Under the pieces are notes generated by a model. That model searched no databases, was not told the DNA's origin, and saw nothing but the letters and a program-made list of their open reading frames with translations. A stretch of DNA of 64,000 nt. Source: an uncultured Lachnospiraceae bacterium. GTDB lineage: Bacteria; Bacillota; Clostridia; Lachnospirales; Lachnospiraceae. The DNA lies in contig URCR01000002.1 in NCBI GenBank assembly GCA_900546325.1, forward strand, positions 104,611 to 168,610, in the 5' to 3' direction. Shown piece after piece: positions 25,264 through 34,347 of the stretch (position 1 is its first letter; each line of letters starts with the position of its first letter). The position numbers were made by a program, and so were the translations under genes.

Positions 25264-27606
25264 CTATTCCGGAACAAGTGCATGTTCTAATACTTCTTTC
25301 ATCTGTTCTACCGGAATGATCTCCAGTCCTTTTGTGATCTCGGCAGAGAGTTCTTCCACATCTCTTTTGTTCTTTGCCGGAATCAGCACTGTCTTGATTC
25401 CCGCATTTTTGGCCGCCAGCAGCTTTTCTTTCAGTCCGCCGATCGGAAGCACTCTTCCACGCAGTGTGATCTCACCTGTCATTGCAACATCTGCGCGCAC
25501 TTTCCGATCCAAAATCGCAGAAAAGATTGCCGTTGCCATCGTGATTCCTGCAGACGGTCCGTCCTTTGGCACGGCCCCCTCCGGAATGTGAACATGGAAA
25601 TCATGTTTTTCAAAATAGTCTGCCTCAATTCCATATTTTTCACTGATGGAACGGATATAACTGATTCCGGTCATCGCTGACTCTTTCATCACATCCCCAA
25701 GCTGTCCGGTCAGAAGCAACTCTCCTTTTCCCGGCATCAGATTTACTTCGATCTGAAGCGTATCTCCTCCAACGCTTGTCCACGCAAGCCCGCGCACGAT
25801 TCCGACTTCATCCGTCTCGTTTGCCATCTCATAAGTGAAGATTTCTTTTCCAAGATATTTTTCAAGGTTTTTCTCTGTCACCCGGATTTTCTTCCTGTTC
25901 TTCTCGAGAATCTCTTTTGCGGATTTCCTGCAGATGGTACCGATCTTTCGCTCTAACTGGCGCACCCCGGCTTCTTTTGTATAAGAGCGGATCATCATGC
26001 CCACCGCATTCTTACTGATCTGAATCTGCTCCTCTGACAATCCATGCCGTTCCAGCTGCTTTGGAATCAGGTGTTTAGCAGCAATATGCTCTTTTTCATT
26101 TTCTGTGTAGCTGCTGATCTCAATGACCTCCATACGGTCCAACAGCGGTCTCGGGATTGTCTGAAGCGAATTTGCAGTTGTCACAAATAATACTTCTGAC
26201 AGATCCACCGGAACTTCTAAATAATGATCCCGGAACTTATAATTCTGCTCACTGTCAAGCACTTCCAAAAGTGCTGAGAAAGTATCTCCTTTATAATCGG
26301 AACTTGCTTTGTCTATCTCATCTAAAAGCATCAGCGGATTTTTTACCCCTGCCGCTTTCAGACCATTGGCGATTCTTCCCGGCATCGCGCCGACATACGT
26401 CTTCCGATGTCCGCGGATTTCCGCCTCATCTCTGACACCGCCGAGTGAAATCCGCACATATGGTTTTTCCAGAGCCTTCGCAAGCGACCGCGCGATCGAA
26501 GTCTTTCCGGTTCCCGGAGGTCCTACCAGACACAGGATCGGTGTGTTTCCTTTTTGTGTCAGTGTGCGCACTGCAAGATATTCCAGCACACGTTCCTTGA
26601 CCTCCTCCAATCCATAATGCTCTTTTTCCAGAATTTCTTTTGCATAGTTCAAATCATAAATTTCTTCCTTTTTCTGATCCCACGGCATCTCCAGCATCGT
26701 CTCGATATAAGTGCGGATGACAGATGTCTCCGCCGCACTGCCGATGGAATTTTTGAAACGCTTGATTTCTTTCATCAGCTTTTCTTTCACTTCTTTTGAT
26801 GCTTCCAGTTTCTTTGTGGCAGCCTCAAATTCTTCGGCATCGTTCATTGTCGTATCATCGCCAAGTTCTTCCCGGATCAGTTTTAACTGTTCTCTTAAAA
26901 TATACTCTCTCTGATGCTTGTCAACACGCTCTTTGACTTTAATCTGAAGCTCTTCCTTAATATTCATGATCTGAAGTTCATTTGCCAGTTTAAAGCTGAG
27001 CAGCTCGTAAAGTTTCCACGGATCTCCTTCGTTCAGCAACTCCTGAAGTTCCCGGTAAGGAAGCGGAACGTTGGCACAAATCTGTCTGACAAGTTTTTTC
27101 AGATCGTCGATATCAAGAATCTGTGCCACTGTCTCCTTGCTGACTTTCGGACTTTTCACAGCAAACTCTGCAAACATCTCTTTTAGATTTCTCACAAGTG
27201 CCTCTGTCTGGGTATCCTGCTCCCGAATCGCTTCCTCTTGCGGACGTTCTTCTTGAACTTCACGTTCCACTTCCACAAGCGCCCTCATGTACGGCTCCCC
27301 GCACTCGATATTGCGGAGCATTGCCCGCTCTTCTCCCGCAACGAGAATCCTCAAAATCTTCTTCGGAAGCTTGATCACCTGTTTGATCGTCCCGATCGTC
27401 CCGATTTCAAACAATTCTTTCTGCTGCGGTTCCTCTGTCTCCACTTCCCGCTGTGTTACTAAAAATATTCTCTGATCTCCCACCATGGCTTCCTGCACAG
27501 CTTCGACCGACTTCTCCCTGCTAATGTCAAAATGTACGACCATCTCAGGAAGGATCGTCATGCCGCGCAATGGAATCATCGGCAAGCTTTCCAGTATTTT
27601 CTCCAT
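25264..27606 (-). CDS. lon: ATP-dependent protease Lon
   Basis: A 780-aa cytoplasmic AAA+ protease that degrades misfolded and regulatory proteins. An N-terminal substrate domain (about 8-205) and coiled region are followed by the AAA+ module with Walker A GPPGTGKTSIA (about 355) and LLDEIDK. The C-terminal serine protease has PKDGPSAGITMATA (catalytic Ser, about 680) and GGLKEKLLAA (catalytic Lys, about 723). Length is normal for LonA. It lies 69 bp downstream of clpX. Confidence 0.97.
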   Translation of the reverse strand: MEKILESLPMIPLRGMTILPEMVVHFDISREKSVEAVQEAMVGDQRIFLVTQREVETEEPQQKELFEIGTIGTIKQVIKLPKKILRILVAGEERAMLRNIECGEPYMRALVEVEREVQEERPQEEAIREQDTQTEALVRNLKEMFAEFAVKSPKVSKETVAQILDIDDLKKLVRQICANVPLPYRELQELLNEGDPWKLYELLSFKLANELQIMNIKEELQIKVKERVDKHQREYILREQLKLIREELGDDTTMNDAEEFEAATKKLEASKEVKEKLMKEIKRFKNSIGSAAETSVIRTYIETMLEMPWDQKKEEIYDLNYAKEILEKEHYGLEEVKERVLEYLAVRTLTQKGNTPILCLVGPPGTGKTSIARSLAKALEKPYVRISLGGVRDEAEIRGHRKTYVGAMPGRIANGLKAAGVKNPLMLLDEIDKASSDYKGDTFSALLEVLDSEQNYKFRDHYLEVPVDLSEVLFVTTANSLQTIPRPLLDRMEVIEISSYTENEKEHIAAKHLIPKQLERHGLSEEQIQISKNAVGMMIRSYTKEAGVRQLERKIGTICRKSAKEILEKNRKKIRVTEKNLEKYLGKEIFTYEMANETDEVGIVRGLAWTSVGGDTLQIEVNLMPGKGELLLTGQLGDVMKESAMTGISYIRSISEKYGIEADYFEKHDFHVHIPEGAVPKDGPSAGITMATAIFSAILDRKVRADVAMTGEITLRGRVLPIGGLKEKLLAAKNAGIKTVLIPAKNKRDVEELSAEITKGLEIIPVEQMKEVLEHALVPE

Positions 27607-27675
27607 ATTTCCTCCAAATGTTATCTATTATAAAACAAGACAGGAGAATCCACTTCCCCCGTCCCTTTCTTTCAT

Positions 27676-28953
27676 CTATGCACTTTCCGATGCCAACTTT
27701 TCCCGTTTTGGAAGAAGCACACGCTCATATCCATACTCTGGATCTTCCAGTCCTTTTACGACATTTTCTGTAATTCTGCACGTCTTAATCTTGTCATCCG
27801 ACGGTACTTTGAACATCGTATCCATCATGACATTCTCCAAAATCGCACGGAGTCCCCTTGCACCGGTCTTTCTCGCCAGAGAAATCTTTGCAATCTCTTT
27901 CAGGGCATCTTCATCAAACTGAAGATCTACTCCATCGAGCTCCAGCAGTTTCTGATACTGCTTCACAATCGCACTCTTTGGTTCTGTCAAAATCCGGATC
28001 AGGGCATCTTCATCAAGCTGTTCCAATGTTACTGTCACCGGAACTCGTCCAACCAACTCCGGAATCAATCCGAATTTCACAAGATCCTGCGGAAGCACCT
28101 GGCTTAACAGTCTGTCCTTATCATGCTCATTGGCCCCTGCCATCTTAGAATTAAACCCGATCGCTTTTTTATCAACGCGTGATTCAATGATCTTCTCAAT
28201 TCCCTCAAAAGCTCCTCCGCAGATGAACAGGATATTTGTGGTGTCGATCGGAATCAGTTCCTGATGTGGATGCTTTCTGCCGCCCTGCGGTGGAACAGAG
28301 GCAACCGTTCCCTCCAGGATCTTCAAAAGCGCCTGCTGCACTCCTTCTCCCGATACATCTCTTGTAATTGACGGATTTTCTGATTTTCTTGTAATCTTAT
28401 CGATCTCATCGATATAGATAATTCCATACTCTGCGCGCTCAATGTCTCCATCTGCCGCCTGAATAATCTTCAGCAGAATATTTTCCACATCTTCTCCCAC
28501 ATATCCGGCTTCCGTCAGTGCAGTCGCATCTGCAATCGCAAACGGTACGTTCAGAATTTTTGCAAGTGTCTGTGCGAGAAATGTCTTTCCGCACCCGGTC
28601 GGTCCCAGCATCAGAATATTGCTCTTCTGCAGTTCCACTCCCAGGTCTTTCTCTGCCATAATTCTTTTGTAATGATTGTATACAGAGACCGCCAACACCT
28701 TTTTTGCTTCGTCCTGTCCAATTACATAGTCATCTAAAAATGCTTTGATCTCTTCCGGCTTTAACAGATTGATTCCGCCCAATTTGCTTTCATCTTCGTA
28801 AGCAAATTCTTCTTCTATGATCTCCGCACATACATCAATACACTCGTCACAGATATATGCTCCGTTCGGTCCCGCGATCAACTTGCGAACCTGCGCCTGT
28901 GTCTTGTTGCAGAACGAACATCTTATCAGATCATCGCCCATTTTTCCTGCCAT
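27676..28953 (-). CDS. clpX: ClpX, ATPase subunit of the ClpXP protease
   Basis: A 425-aa AAA+ unfoldase. A four-Cys zinc finger (CSFC and CDEC pairs, residues about 12-37) precedes Walker A GPTGCGKTFLAQ (about 118), IIYIDEIDKI and the ClpP-docking IGF loop (KKAIGFNSK). It recognises substrates, unfolds them and feeds them to ClpP. GAGGTGA stands 5 bp before the ATG. It is located 59 bp after clpP. Confidence 0.97.
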   Translation of the reverse strand: MAGKMGDDLIRCSFCNKTQAQVRKLIAGPNGAYICDECIDVCAEIIEEEFAYEDESKLGGINLLKPEEIKAFLDDYVIGQDEAKKVLAVSVYNHYKRIMAEKDLGVELQKSNILMLGPTGCGKTFLAQTLAKILNVPFAIADATALTEAGYVGEDVENILLKIIQAADGDIERAEYGIIYIDEIDKITRKSENPSITRDVSGEGVQQALLKILEGTVASVPPQGGRKHPHQELIPIDTTNILFICGGAFEGIEKIIESRVDKKAIGFNSKMAGANEHDKDRLLSQVLPQDLVKFGLIPELVGRVPVTVTLEQLDEDALIRILTEPKSAIVKQYQKLLELDGVDLQFDEDALKEIAKISLARKTGARGLRAILENVMMDTMFKVPSDDKIKTCRITENVVKGLEDPEYGYERVLLPKREKLASESA

Positions 28954-29012
28954 ATGCTCACCTCATTTTTACACGGAAAGGGGATGCCCGCCCCGAACAA
29001 CCCCTCCTTAGT

Positions 29013-29594
29013 CTAATGCTTAATAATTACTTCATCAATCAGTCCATATGCCTTTGCTTCCTCAGCGGACATATAGTTATCTCTCTCTGTGTCTACTTCA
29101 ACCACAGATAAATCCTGACCAGTATTTTCTGCTAAAATTTTATTTAATTTTGTGCGGGTCTTTAAGATATGATCAGCTACGATCTTAATATCTGTTGCCT
29201 GTCCCTGTGCACCGCCTGAAGGCTGGTGAATCATGATCTCCGCATTTGGAAGAGCATATCTTTTTCCTTTTGCTCCTCCGGCTAATAAGAAGGCTCCCAT
29301 ACTTGCCGCCATACCAATACATGTTGTTGATACGTCACATTTGATAAACTGCATTGTATCATAGATTGCCATTCCTGCCGTTACCGATCCTCCCGGACTG
29401 TTGATGTAAAGGTGAATGTCTTTCTCAGGATCCTCCGCCTCTAAAAATAAGAGCTGGGCAACGATCACACTTGCAGACACATCGTTTACTTCTTCTCCGA
29501 GAAAAATAATTCTGTCTTTTAATAGTCTTGAATAAATGTCGTAAGAGCGTTCTCCCCGGCTTGTTTGTTCAATGACATAAGGTACTAAGCTCAT
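29013..29594 (-). CDS. clpP: ClpP, proteolytic subunit of Clp proteases
   Basis: A 193-aa serine peptidase forming a two-ring barrel. The catalytic triad is present: Ser in GMAASMGAFLL (about 98), His in MIHQPSGG (about 122) and Asp in VEVDTERDN (about 171). An AGGAGGG site 6 bp before ATG 29594 fixes the start; the longer frame beginning at 29624 adds residues with no family match. It follows tig by 36 bp. Confidence 0.97.
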   Translation of the reverse strand: MSLVPYVIEQTSRGERSYDIYSRLLKDRIIFLGEEVNDVSASVIVAQLLFLEAEDPEKDIHLYINSPGGSVTAGMAIYDTMQFIKCDVSTTCIGMAASMGAFLLAGGAKGKRYALPNAEIMIHQPSGGAQGQATDIKIVADHILKTRTKLNKILAENTGQDLSVVEVDTERDNYMSAEEAKAYGLIDEVIIKH

Positions 29595-29630
29595 GTATAT
29601 CCCTCCTATTTTTTGCATTACCAAAATGGA

Positions 29631-30917
29631 TTAAGCTTCTACAGCTGATTCTACTAAGAATGTAACAGCTTCCTGAACAGCCATATCTGCTTTCATCTGT
29701 TTCTTCTCAGATTCTCCCATGAATTCTTTCAGTTTTTCTACTTCCATCTTGTAAGCTTCTGCCATTTTAGCTAATTCTTCATCTAATTTTTCATCGCTGA
29801 TTTCAATGTTCTCAGCTTTTGCGACTGCTTCCAGAACTAATCTTGTCTCAATACGTTTTACAGCCTGTGGACGAAGTTCTTCGAACATCTTTTCTGCTGT
29901 CATTCCTGTAAACTGGAAGTACTGTTCCATAGAAAGTCCCTGCTGTGTGATTCTCTGTGCAAAATCATCTGCCATCTGCCTTACCTGCGTATCGATCATT
30001 GCATCCGGAATCTCCATTGTAGCATTTGCAACTGCTTTTTCTACTGCCTGGTCTTCTTTCTTTCTTCTTCCTTCTGTGCTTTTTCTCTCTTTGATCTTTG
30101 CTTTTACATCTGCTTTGTAAGCGTCTAATGTATCAAATTCCGAAATTTCTGCTGCGAATTCATCATCTAACTCCGGAAGTTCTTTCGCTTTGATCTCGTG
30201 TACTGTACACTTGAACACTGCCGGCTTGCCTGCTAATTCTTCTGCATGGTATTCTTCCGGGAATGTCACATTTACTTCTACTTCTTTTTCTTTCTCAACA
30301 CCGACTAACTGCTCTTCAAATCCCGGAATGAAAGATCCTGATCCGATTGTTAATGGATAGTTTTCTCCCTTTCCGCCTTCAAATGCAACACCGTCAACAA
30401 ATCCTTCAAAGTCTAATACCACTTCATCTCCGTCCTGTACTGCACGGTCTTCTACTTCGATTGTTCTTGCATTCTTTTCCTGTTCTTTTCTGATCTCTTC
30501 TTCAACTTCTTTTGCAGTGACTCTGTTAGAAACTTTGTCTACTTCAAGCCCTTTGTACTCACCAAGTGTTACTTCCGGTTTTACTGCAACTTCTGCTGTG
30601 AAAATAAACGGTTTTCCTTTTTCTAACTGGACAACTTCTACTTTCGGCTGAGAAACGATCTCTAATCCGCTCTCATCGTAAGCGTTTGAGTATGCTTCCG
30701 GGATCAGTGCGTTTGCTGCATCATCGTAAAAAATCTCTGCCCCGTACATTTTCTCGATCATCTGACGCGGAACTTTTCCTTTACGGAATCCCGGTACGCT
30801 GATTCTATTTTTTTGTTTTAAGTATGCACCCTGGATTGCTTTTTCTAATTCTTCGGCGGATACTTCGATTGTAAGTTTCGCCATGTTCTTTTCTAAATTT
30901 TCTACTTGTAAACTCAT
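29631..30917 (-). CDS. tig: Trigger factor, ribosome-associated chaperone
   Basis: A 428-aa chaperone that binds nascent chains at the exit tunnel. The ribosome-docking signature GFRKGKVPR lies at about residues 43-51. The FKBP-type prolyl isomerase domain (about 160-250) contains VLDFEGFVDGVAFEGG and SFIPGFEEQL, and a helical C-terminal arm follows. An AAGGAGG site precedes the ATG. It is the first gene of the tig-clpP-clpX-lon-engB cluster and has its own promoter. Confidence 0.96.
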   Translation of the reverse strand: MSLQVENLEKNMAKLTIEVSAEELEKAIQGAYLKQKNRISVPGFRKGKVPRQMIEKMYGAEIFYDDAANALIPEAYSNAYDESGLEIVSQPKVEVVQLEKGKPFIFTAEVAVKPEVTLGEYKGLEVDKVSNRVTAKEVEEEIRKEQEKNARTIEVEDRAVQDGDEVVLDFEGFVDGVAFEGGKGENYPLTIGSGSFIPGFEEQLVGVEKEKEVEVNVTFPEEYHAEELAGKPAVFKCTVHEIKAKELPELDDEFAAEISEFDTLDAYKADVKAKIKERKSTEGRRKKEDQAVEKAVANATMEIPDAMIDTQVRQMADDFAQRITQQGLSMEQYFQFTGMTAEKMFEELRPQAVKRIETRLVLEAVAKAENIEISDEKLDEELAKMAEAYKMEVEKLKEFMGESEKKQMKADMAVQEAVTFLVESAVEA

Positions 30918-30993
30918 TTACAATTTCCTCCTTGTATATGGTAACTTTTATTTTTCACTTCGCATAATTACTCCTATTCAGAGTCACTAAAAA

Positions 30994-31022
30994 ATTATAG
31001 CATAAAGTGTGTCAAATTACTA
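30994..31022 (-). promoter_or_regulatory. Promoter of tig operon
   Basis: On the minus strand TGC-TATAAT forms an extended -10 about 80 bp before tig. The -35 region (TAGTAA at 17 bp) is weak. A TTGACA nearby is too close to the -10 to serve as -35. Confidence 0.5.
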
Positions 31023-31059
31023 GTGTGTATTTCAAATTATTTTGGGATCTCACACGGAA

Positions 31060-31731
31060 TCATTTCACTTCATCCAGTCTGAGTATTGCTGTGAGAAAGT
31101 TTAAAAAACTTTCTTCCTCAACTGCAAATCCTTTTTCCTCCTTGTTGCTGATCGTCAACACGACTGTCTGCTTTTTGCCGTTCTGTGCCTCTTCGCAGCT
31201 TTCCTCCAGAAGTGTATAGGAATATTCCAGAAACTCGCTTTGCATCTGTGCCTTGATTTCTTCCTCGGTTCCTTTGTACTCACCGTTTTCCGCCTTCTGG
31301 ACCATTTCATCTGCAGGATGTTTTAGTTTTTCCGAAAAGATTACAAACGTATCCGTCGGATAGATGTCCACCTTCACATCATAGGTATTCTTCTCTTTCT
31401 TTTCGGCTTCCCCGGTCTCGTATTTGAGATTTTTAAAGATCTCGGAGCACAGCGCCGTATATTTTTCTGTCAGTTCTTCTCCCATTGCCACATCTTTTGT
31501 GATATACCCCGCAACAAATGTCTGAATTTCTTCCTCATACTGCGCGGTCAACTCTTCTTTTGACATATCCTCTGTAAGTCCGGCAATTGCTTTTGTATCC
31601 CCCGCAAGCCGCTGCTTTAAAACAGCATCCGTGTAAGCTTCTGCATCAAATCCTTTCAACAGCCCGCAGCCGGCCATGCTCATGCCAAGCAGCAGACAAA
31701 AACATAGTAAGATCCTTTTTTGTTTCCGCAT
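31060..31731 (-). CDS. Predicted lipoprotein of unknown function
   Basis: A 223-aa exported protein. The basic start, hydrophobic stretch and lipobox GMSMAGC (Cys at about residue 20) mark it as a lipoprotein attached to the outer face of the membrane. The mature part is acidic and helix-rich (EAYTDAVLKQRLAGDTKAI, then repeated Lys/Glu segments), with a strand-rich middle; it recalls DUF5105-type lipoproteins but this is uncertain. GAGGTATCT precedes ATG 31731. The open frame continuing upstream to 31950 is an artefact overlapping the DJ-1 gene. It lies 23 bp after the DJ-1 gene. Confidence 0.75.
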   Translation of the reverse strand: MRKQKRILLCFCLLLGMSMAGCGLLKGFDAEAYTDAVLKQRLAGDTKAIAGLTEDMSKEELTAQYEEEIQTFVAGYITKDVAMGEELTEKYTALCSEIFKNLKYETGEAEKKEKNTYDVKVDIYPTDTFVIFSEKLKHPADEMVQKAENGEYKGTEEEIKAQMQSEFLEYSYTLLEESCEEAQNGKKQTVVLTISNKEEKGFAVEEESFLNFLTAILRLDEVK

Positions 31732-31754
31732 AGATACCTCATTTCCATTTTGTT

Positions 31755-32312
31755 TTATTCCTGCGCAGAATATACGATAGCTTCCCTGACTTCTTCTTTC
31801 TTTTCCTGGCCAAACAATACTTCTGTCAGCTTCAGTGCAAAATCTATCGCAGTCCCAAATCCTCTTCCGGTAATGATGTTTCCAGACTGTACCACCTTCT
31901 CCTCCCGGCAGACAGCATTGCGCATTTGGGCTTCCATCCCCGGATAACAAGTCGCCTCTCTTCCTTCCAGCAATCCCAGATCTGCAAGCACGGTAGGCGC
32001 CGCACAGATCGCTGCCACGATCTTTTCTTCTGCCGCCTTTTTTACAACACTTCTTACTCCTTCATGTACTTTCAGGTGAAGCGTTCCCGGCATTCCTCCC
32101 GGAAGAATCACCGCATCTGACTCCTCATAAGACTTTTCTCCAAACACTTCGTCCGCCTGCACACAAATCTGATGAGATCCGGTCACATACTTCTTGCCGC
32201 TTACCGATACCATGCGGACAGAGGCTCCTGCTCTGCGCAGCACATCAACGGTTGCCAGTGCTTCCATTTCTTCAAACCCTTCTGCAAGAAAGATTACTGC
32301 TTCTTTTTTCAT
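31755..32312 (-). CDS. DJ-1/PfpI family protein (YajL/ThiJ-like)
   Basis: A 185-aa flavodoxin-like protein. LAEGFEEMEAL near the N-terminus provides the conserved Glu. VILPGGMPGT and AAICAAPTVLAD (Cys nucleophile, about residue 102) are the family hallmarks. DJ-1 relatives act as chaperones, glyoxalases or deglycases under oxidative or carbonyl stress; which applies here is not visible. The start at 32312 gives the standard short N-terminus. The frame extending to 32426 has no family support. Confidence 0.88.
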   Translation of the reverse strand: MKKEAVIFLAEGFEEMEALATVDVLRRAGASVRMVSVSGKKYVTGSHQICVQADEVFGEKSYEESDAVILPGGMPGTLHLKVHEGVRSVVKKAAEEKIVAAICAAPTVLADLGLLEGREATCYPGMEAQMRNAVCREEKVVQSGNIITGRGFGTAIDFALKLTEVLFGQEKKEEVREAIVYSAQE

Positions 32313-32467
32313 ATCGACATTTCCTTTCCTTACTGCTTTTCTTTGCCGTGACTGCTTTACATTTTCTTTCGTCTGTACTATGATACCGGGAGAGCAGCTT
32401 TGACGACTCTTTTCGAAGAGCGACACAAATCTCTCACCATACTCAAAAAATCACCGGAGGTATTTTT

Positions 32468-32920
32468 ATGGAAATCGAACGCAAATATCTGATTCACACG
32501 ATTCCCTTCGATCTGTCTGCATTTCCTTTCCGCACAATCGAACAGGGGTATCTCTGCACGAATCCTGTCGTGCGTATCCGCAAAGACAACGATCGTTATG
32601 AACTCACTTACAAGTCCCGCGGAATGATGATCCGGGAAGAGCACAACCTTCCCCTGACCGCAGAAGGATATGCCCATCTCAAGACTAAAATTGACGGGAT
32701 CTGTATCGAGAAAACACGCTACATGATCCCGCTCTCTGACTCACTTACCATCGAACTGGACGTTTTCTCGGGCAGGCTTGCCGGTCTTCTGCTCGCCGAA
32801 GTGGAATTTGCAGATGCTGAGTCCGCCGAACATTTTACCCCGCCGGACTGGTTTGGGGAAGATGTAACGTTCTGTCCACAGTATCATAACAGTGTGCTGA
32901 GCCAGATGTCCATCGACTGA
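32468..32920 (+). CDS. CYTH-domain protein (triphosphate tunnel metalloenzyme)
   Basis: A 150-aa soluble protein. It begins with the EIERKY motif (ExExK) that defines the CYTH/TTM superfamily, and has alternating Arg/Lys and Glu strands (VVRIRKDN, LTYKSRG, IEKTRYMI, ELDVFSG) lining the tunnel. Bacterial members hydrolyse tripolyphosphate or nucleoside triphosphates, or act as adenylate cyclases. An AGGTATTTTT stretch precedes the ATG. It is the only plus-strand gene in this stretch and is followed by a terminator. Confidence 0.88.
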   Translation: MEIERKYLIHTIPFDLSAFPFRTIEQGYLCTNPVVRIRKDNDRYELTYKSRGMMIREEHNLPLTAEGYAHLKTKIDGICIEKTRYMIPLSDSLTIELDVFSGRLAGLLLAEVEFADAESAEHFTPPDWFGEDVTFCPQYHNSVLSQMSID

Positions 32921-32937
32921 TCACAGCAATTCTTTTT

Positions 32938-32957
32938 ACCGGATTTTCCGGTTTTTC
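32938..32957 (+). terminator. Terminator after the CYTH gene
   Basis: A short stem (ACCGGA / TCCGGT) is followed by TTTTTC. A second T-tailed hairpin (AAAGCT / AGCTTT) at 32963-32987 may assist. Confidence 0.65.
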
Positions 32958-32999
32958 TTTTTCAAAAGCTACACAAAAGCTTTTTTTGCAAATACACAA

Positions 33000-33029
33000 G
33001 AGAGGGTCCTTTTTCGCCCTCTCCTTTTT
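33000..33029. terminator. Terminator between lysC and the CYTH gene
   Basis: A stem of 7 bp (GAGAGGG / CCCTCTC) with a 10-base loop lies between convergent genes. The T tail is better on the plus strand, but the hairpin is also placed correctly to end lysC transcription. Confidence 0.55.
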
Positions 33030-33045
33030 GTTCTGCTTCTCGTTT

Positions 33046-34281
33046 TTACATATCTCCAAGTCCGAATCCATCATGGACTGCCTGCATTGCCCTGTCGATC
33101 TCTTTCTCATCGATCAGGACTGTAATACGTATTTCTGAAGTAGAGATCATATTGATATTGATTCCACTGTTGTAGAGTGATTCAAATAATTTTGCCGCAA
33201 CACCTGGGTTGCTCATCATCCCGGCTCCTACGATCGAGATCTTTGCAACGGTATCTTCCCACTTGATCCCCCGGATCGTCATCGGCTCCTGATATTCCTC
33301 AAGGATTGCCAGCGCCGGCTTCAGATCGTCCTGTGAAACGGTAAAGGAAATGTCCTTTCTTCCATCCCGTCCGACAGACTGAAGAATAATATCCACGTTG
33401 ATATTATTTTTTGCCAGTGTGTGGAAGATCTTGAATGCCACTCCCGGCTGGTCACTGACTCCAAGCACCGAAATCCGCGCTGTATTCTTATCTCCTGCCA
33501 CCCCGCTGATCAACATTTTTTCCATCTTTGCTACCTCCTTCACAGTCGTTCCTTCTTCTAAATTCAGGCTGGATCTGACTACCAGCTGTACCCCGTATTT
33601 TTTTGCCATCTCCACAGAACGGTTATGAAGTACTTTCGCCCCGGAAGTTGCCAGTTCCAGCATCTCATCATAGGTGATCTCTTTTAATTTTCTCGCGTTT
33701 TTCACAATACGCGGATCTGCTGTGTATACTCCATCCACATCTGTGTAGATCTCACACGCATCCGCGCGCAGTGCCGCCGCAAGCGCCACCGCTGTCGTAT
33801 CAGAACCGCCTCTTCCGAGCGTCGTATAATCGTCATATTTATTGACTCCCTGGAATCCGGTTACAATGACGATTTTCCCGGAATCCAGTTCATGTCTGAT
33901 CCGTTCCGAATCGATCCGCTTAAATCTCGCATTCCCATATCTGGATGTAGAATGCATCATCACCTGATACGCATTCAGAGAAACCGCCGGTACTCCGAGT
34001 GCGTGCATTGCCATCGCCATCAGCGACACCGAAACCTGCTCCCCAGTCGTCAAAAGCATATCCAGTTCTCTTTTCGGTGCATTCGGATTGATGTCAGCTG
34101 CTTTTGCCAGCAGCTCATCCGTCGTATCCCCCATTGCAGACAATACAACGACAACATCGTTCCCTTTTTTATAATCTTCTATACATCGCTCTGCGACACG
34201 AAAAATCCGCTCTTTATTCGCAACGGAACTGCCGCCAAACTTTTTCACTACCAGCATATCGTTCTGCTGTCCGTTTTCCAT
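33046..34281 (-). CDS. lysC: Aspartate kinase
   Basis: A 411-aa enzyme that phosphorylates aspartate at the entry to lysine, threonine and methionine synthesis. The KFGGSSVAN substrate/ATP motif is near the N-terminus. GRGGSDTTAVALA is at about 160-172, and two C-terminal ACT domains (about 265-405) act as the allosteric site. Length fits the single-chain Firmicutes form. The start at 34281 has GGAGAGG about 10 bp upstream. It follows hom by 66 bp, giving the order ACT-regulator, hom, lysC. No lysine riboswitch was recognised nearby, so control is probably allosteric or via the ACT regulator. Confidence 0.95.
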   Translation of the reverse strand: MENGQQNDMLVVKKFGGSSVANKERIFRVAERCIEDYKKGNDVVVVLSAMGDTTDELLAKAADINPNAPKRELDMLLTTGEQVSVSLMAMAMHALGVPAVSLNAYQVMMHSTSRYGNARFKRIDSERIRHELDSGKIVIVTGFQGVNKYDDYTTLGRGGSDTTAVALAAALRADACEIYTDVDGVYTADPRIVKNARKLKEITYDEMLELATSGAKVLHNRSVEMAKKYGVQLVVRSSLNLEEGTTVKEVAKMEKMLISGVAGDKNTARISVLGVSDQPGVAFKIFHTLAKNNINVDIILQSVGRDGRKDISFTVSQDDLKPALAILEEYQEPMTIRGIKWEDTVAKISIVGAGMMSNPGVAAKLFESLYNSGININMISTSEIRITVLIDEKEIDRAMQAVHDGFGLGDM

Positions 34282-34347
34282 TCACGGACAGCCTCTCCTT
34301 TCTCCTTCTTCTCGTAACAGGCACTCTCCTGATTTTTTCGTTCACGC

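Noticed and set aside
31732..31950. N-terminal extension of the 31060 lipoprotein overlapping the DJ-1 gene
   Set aside because: The lipobox signal peptide starts at 31731 with GAGGTATCT before it; the extension has no family support.
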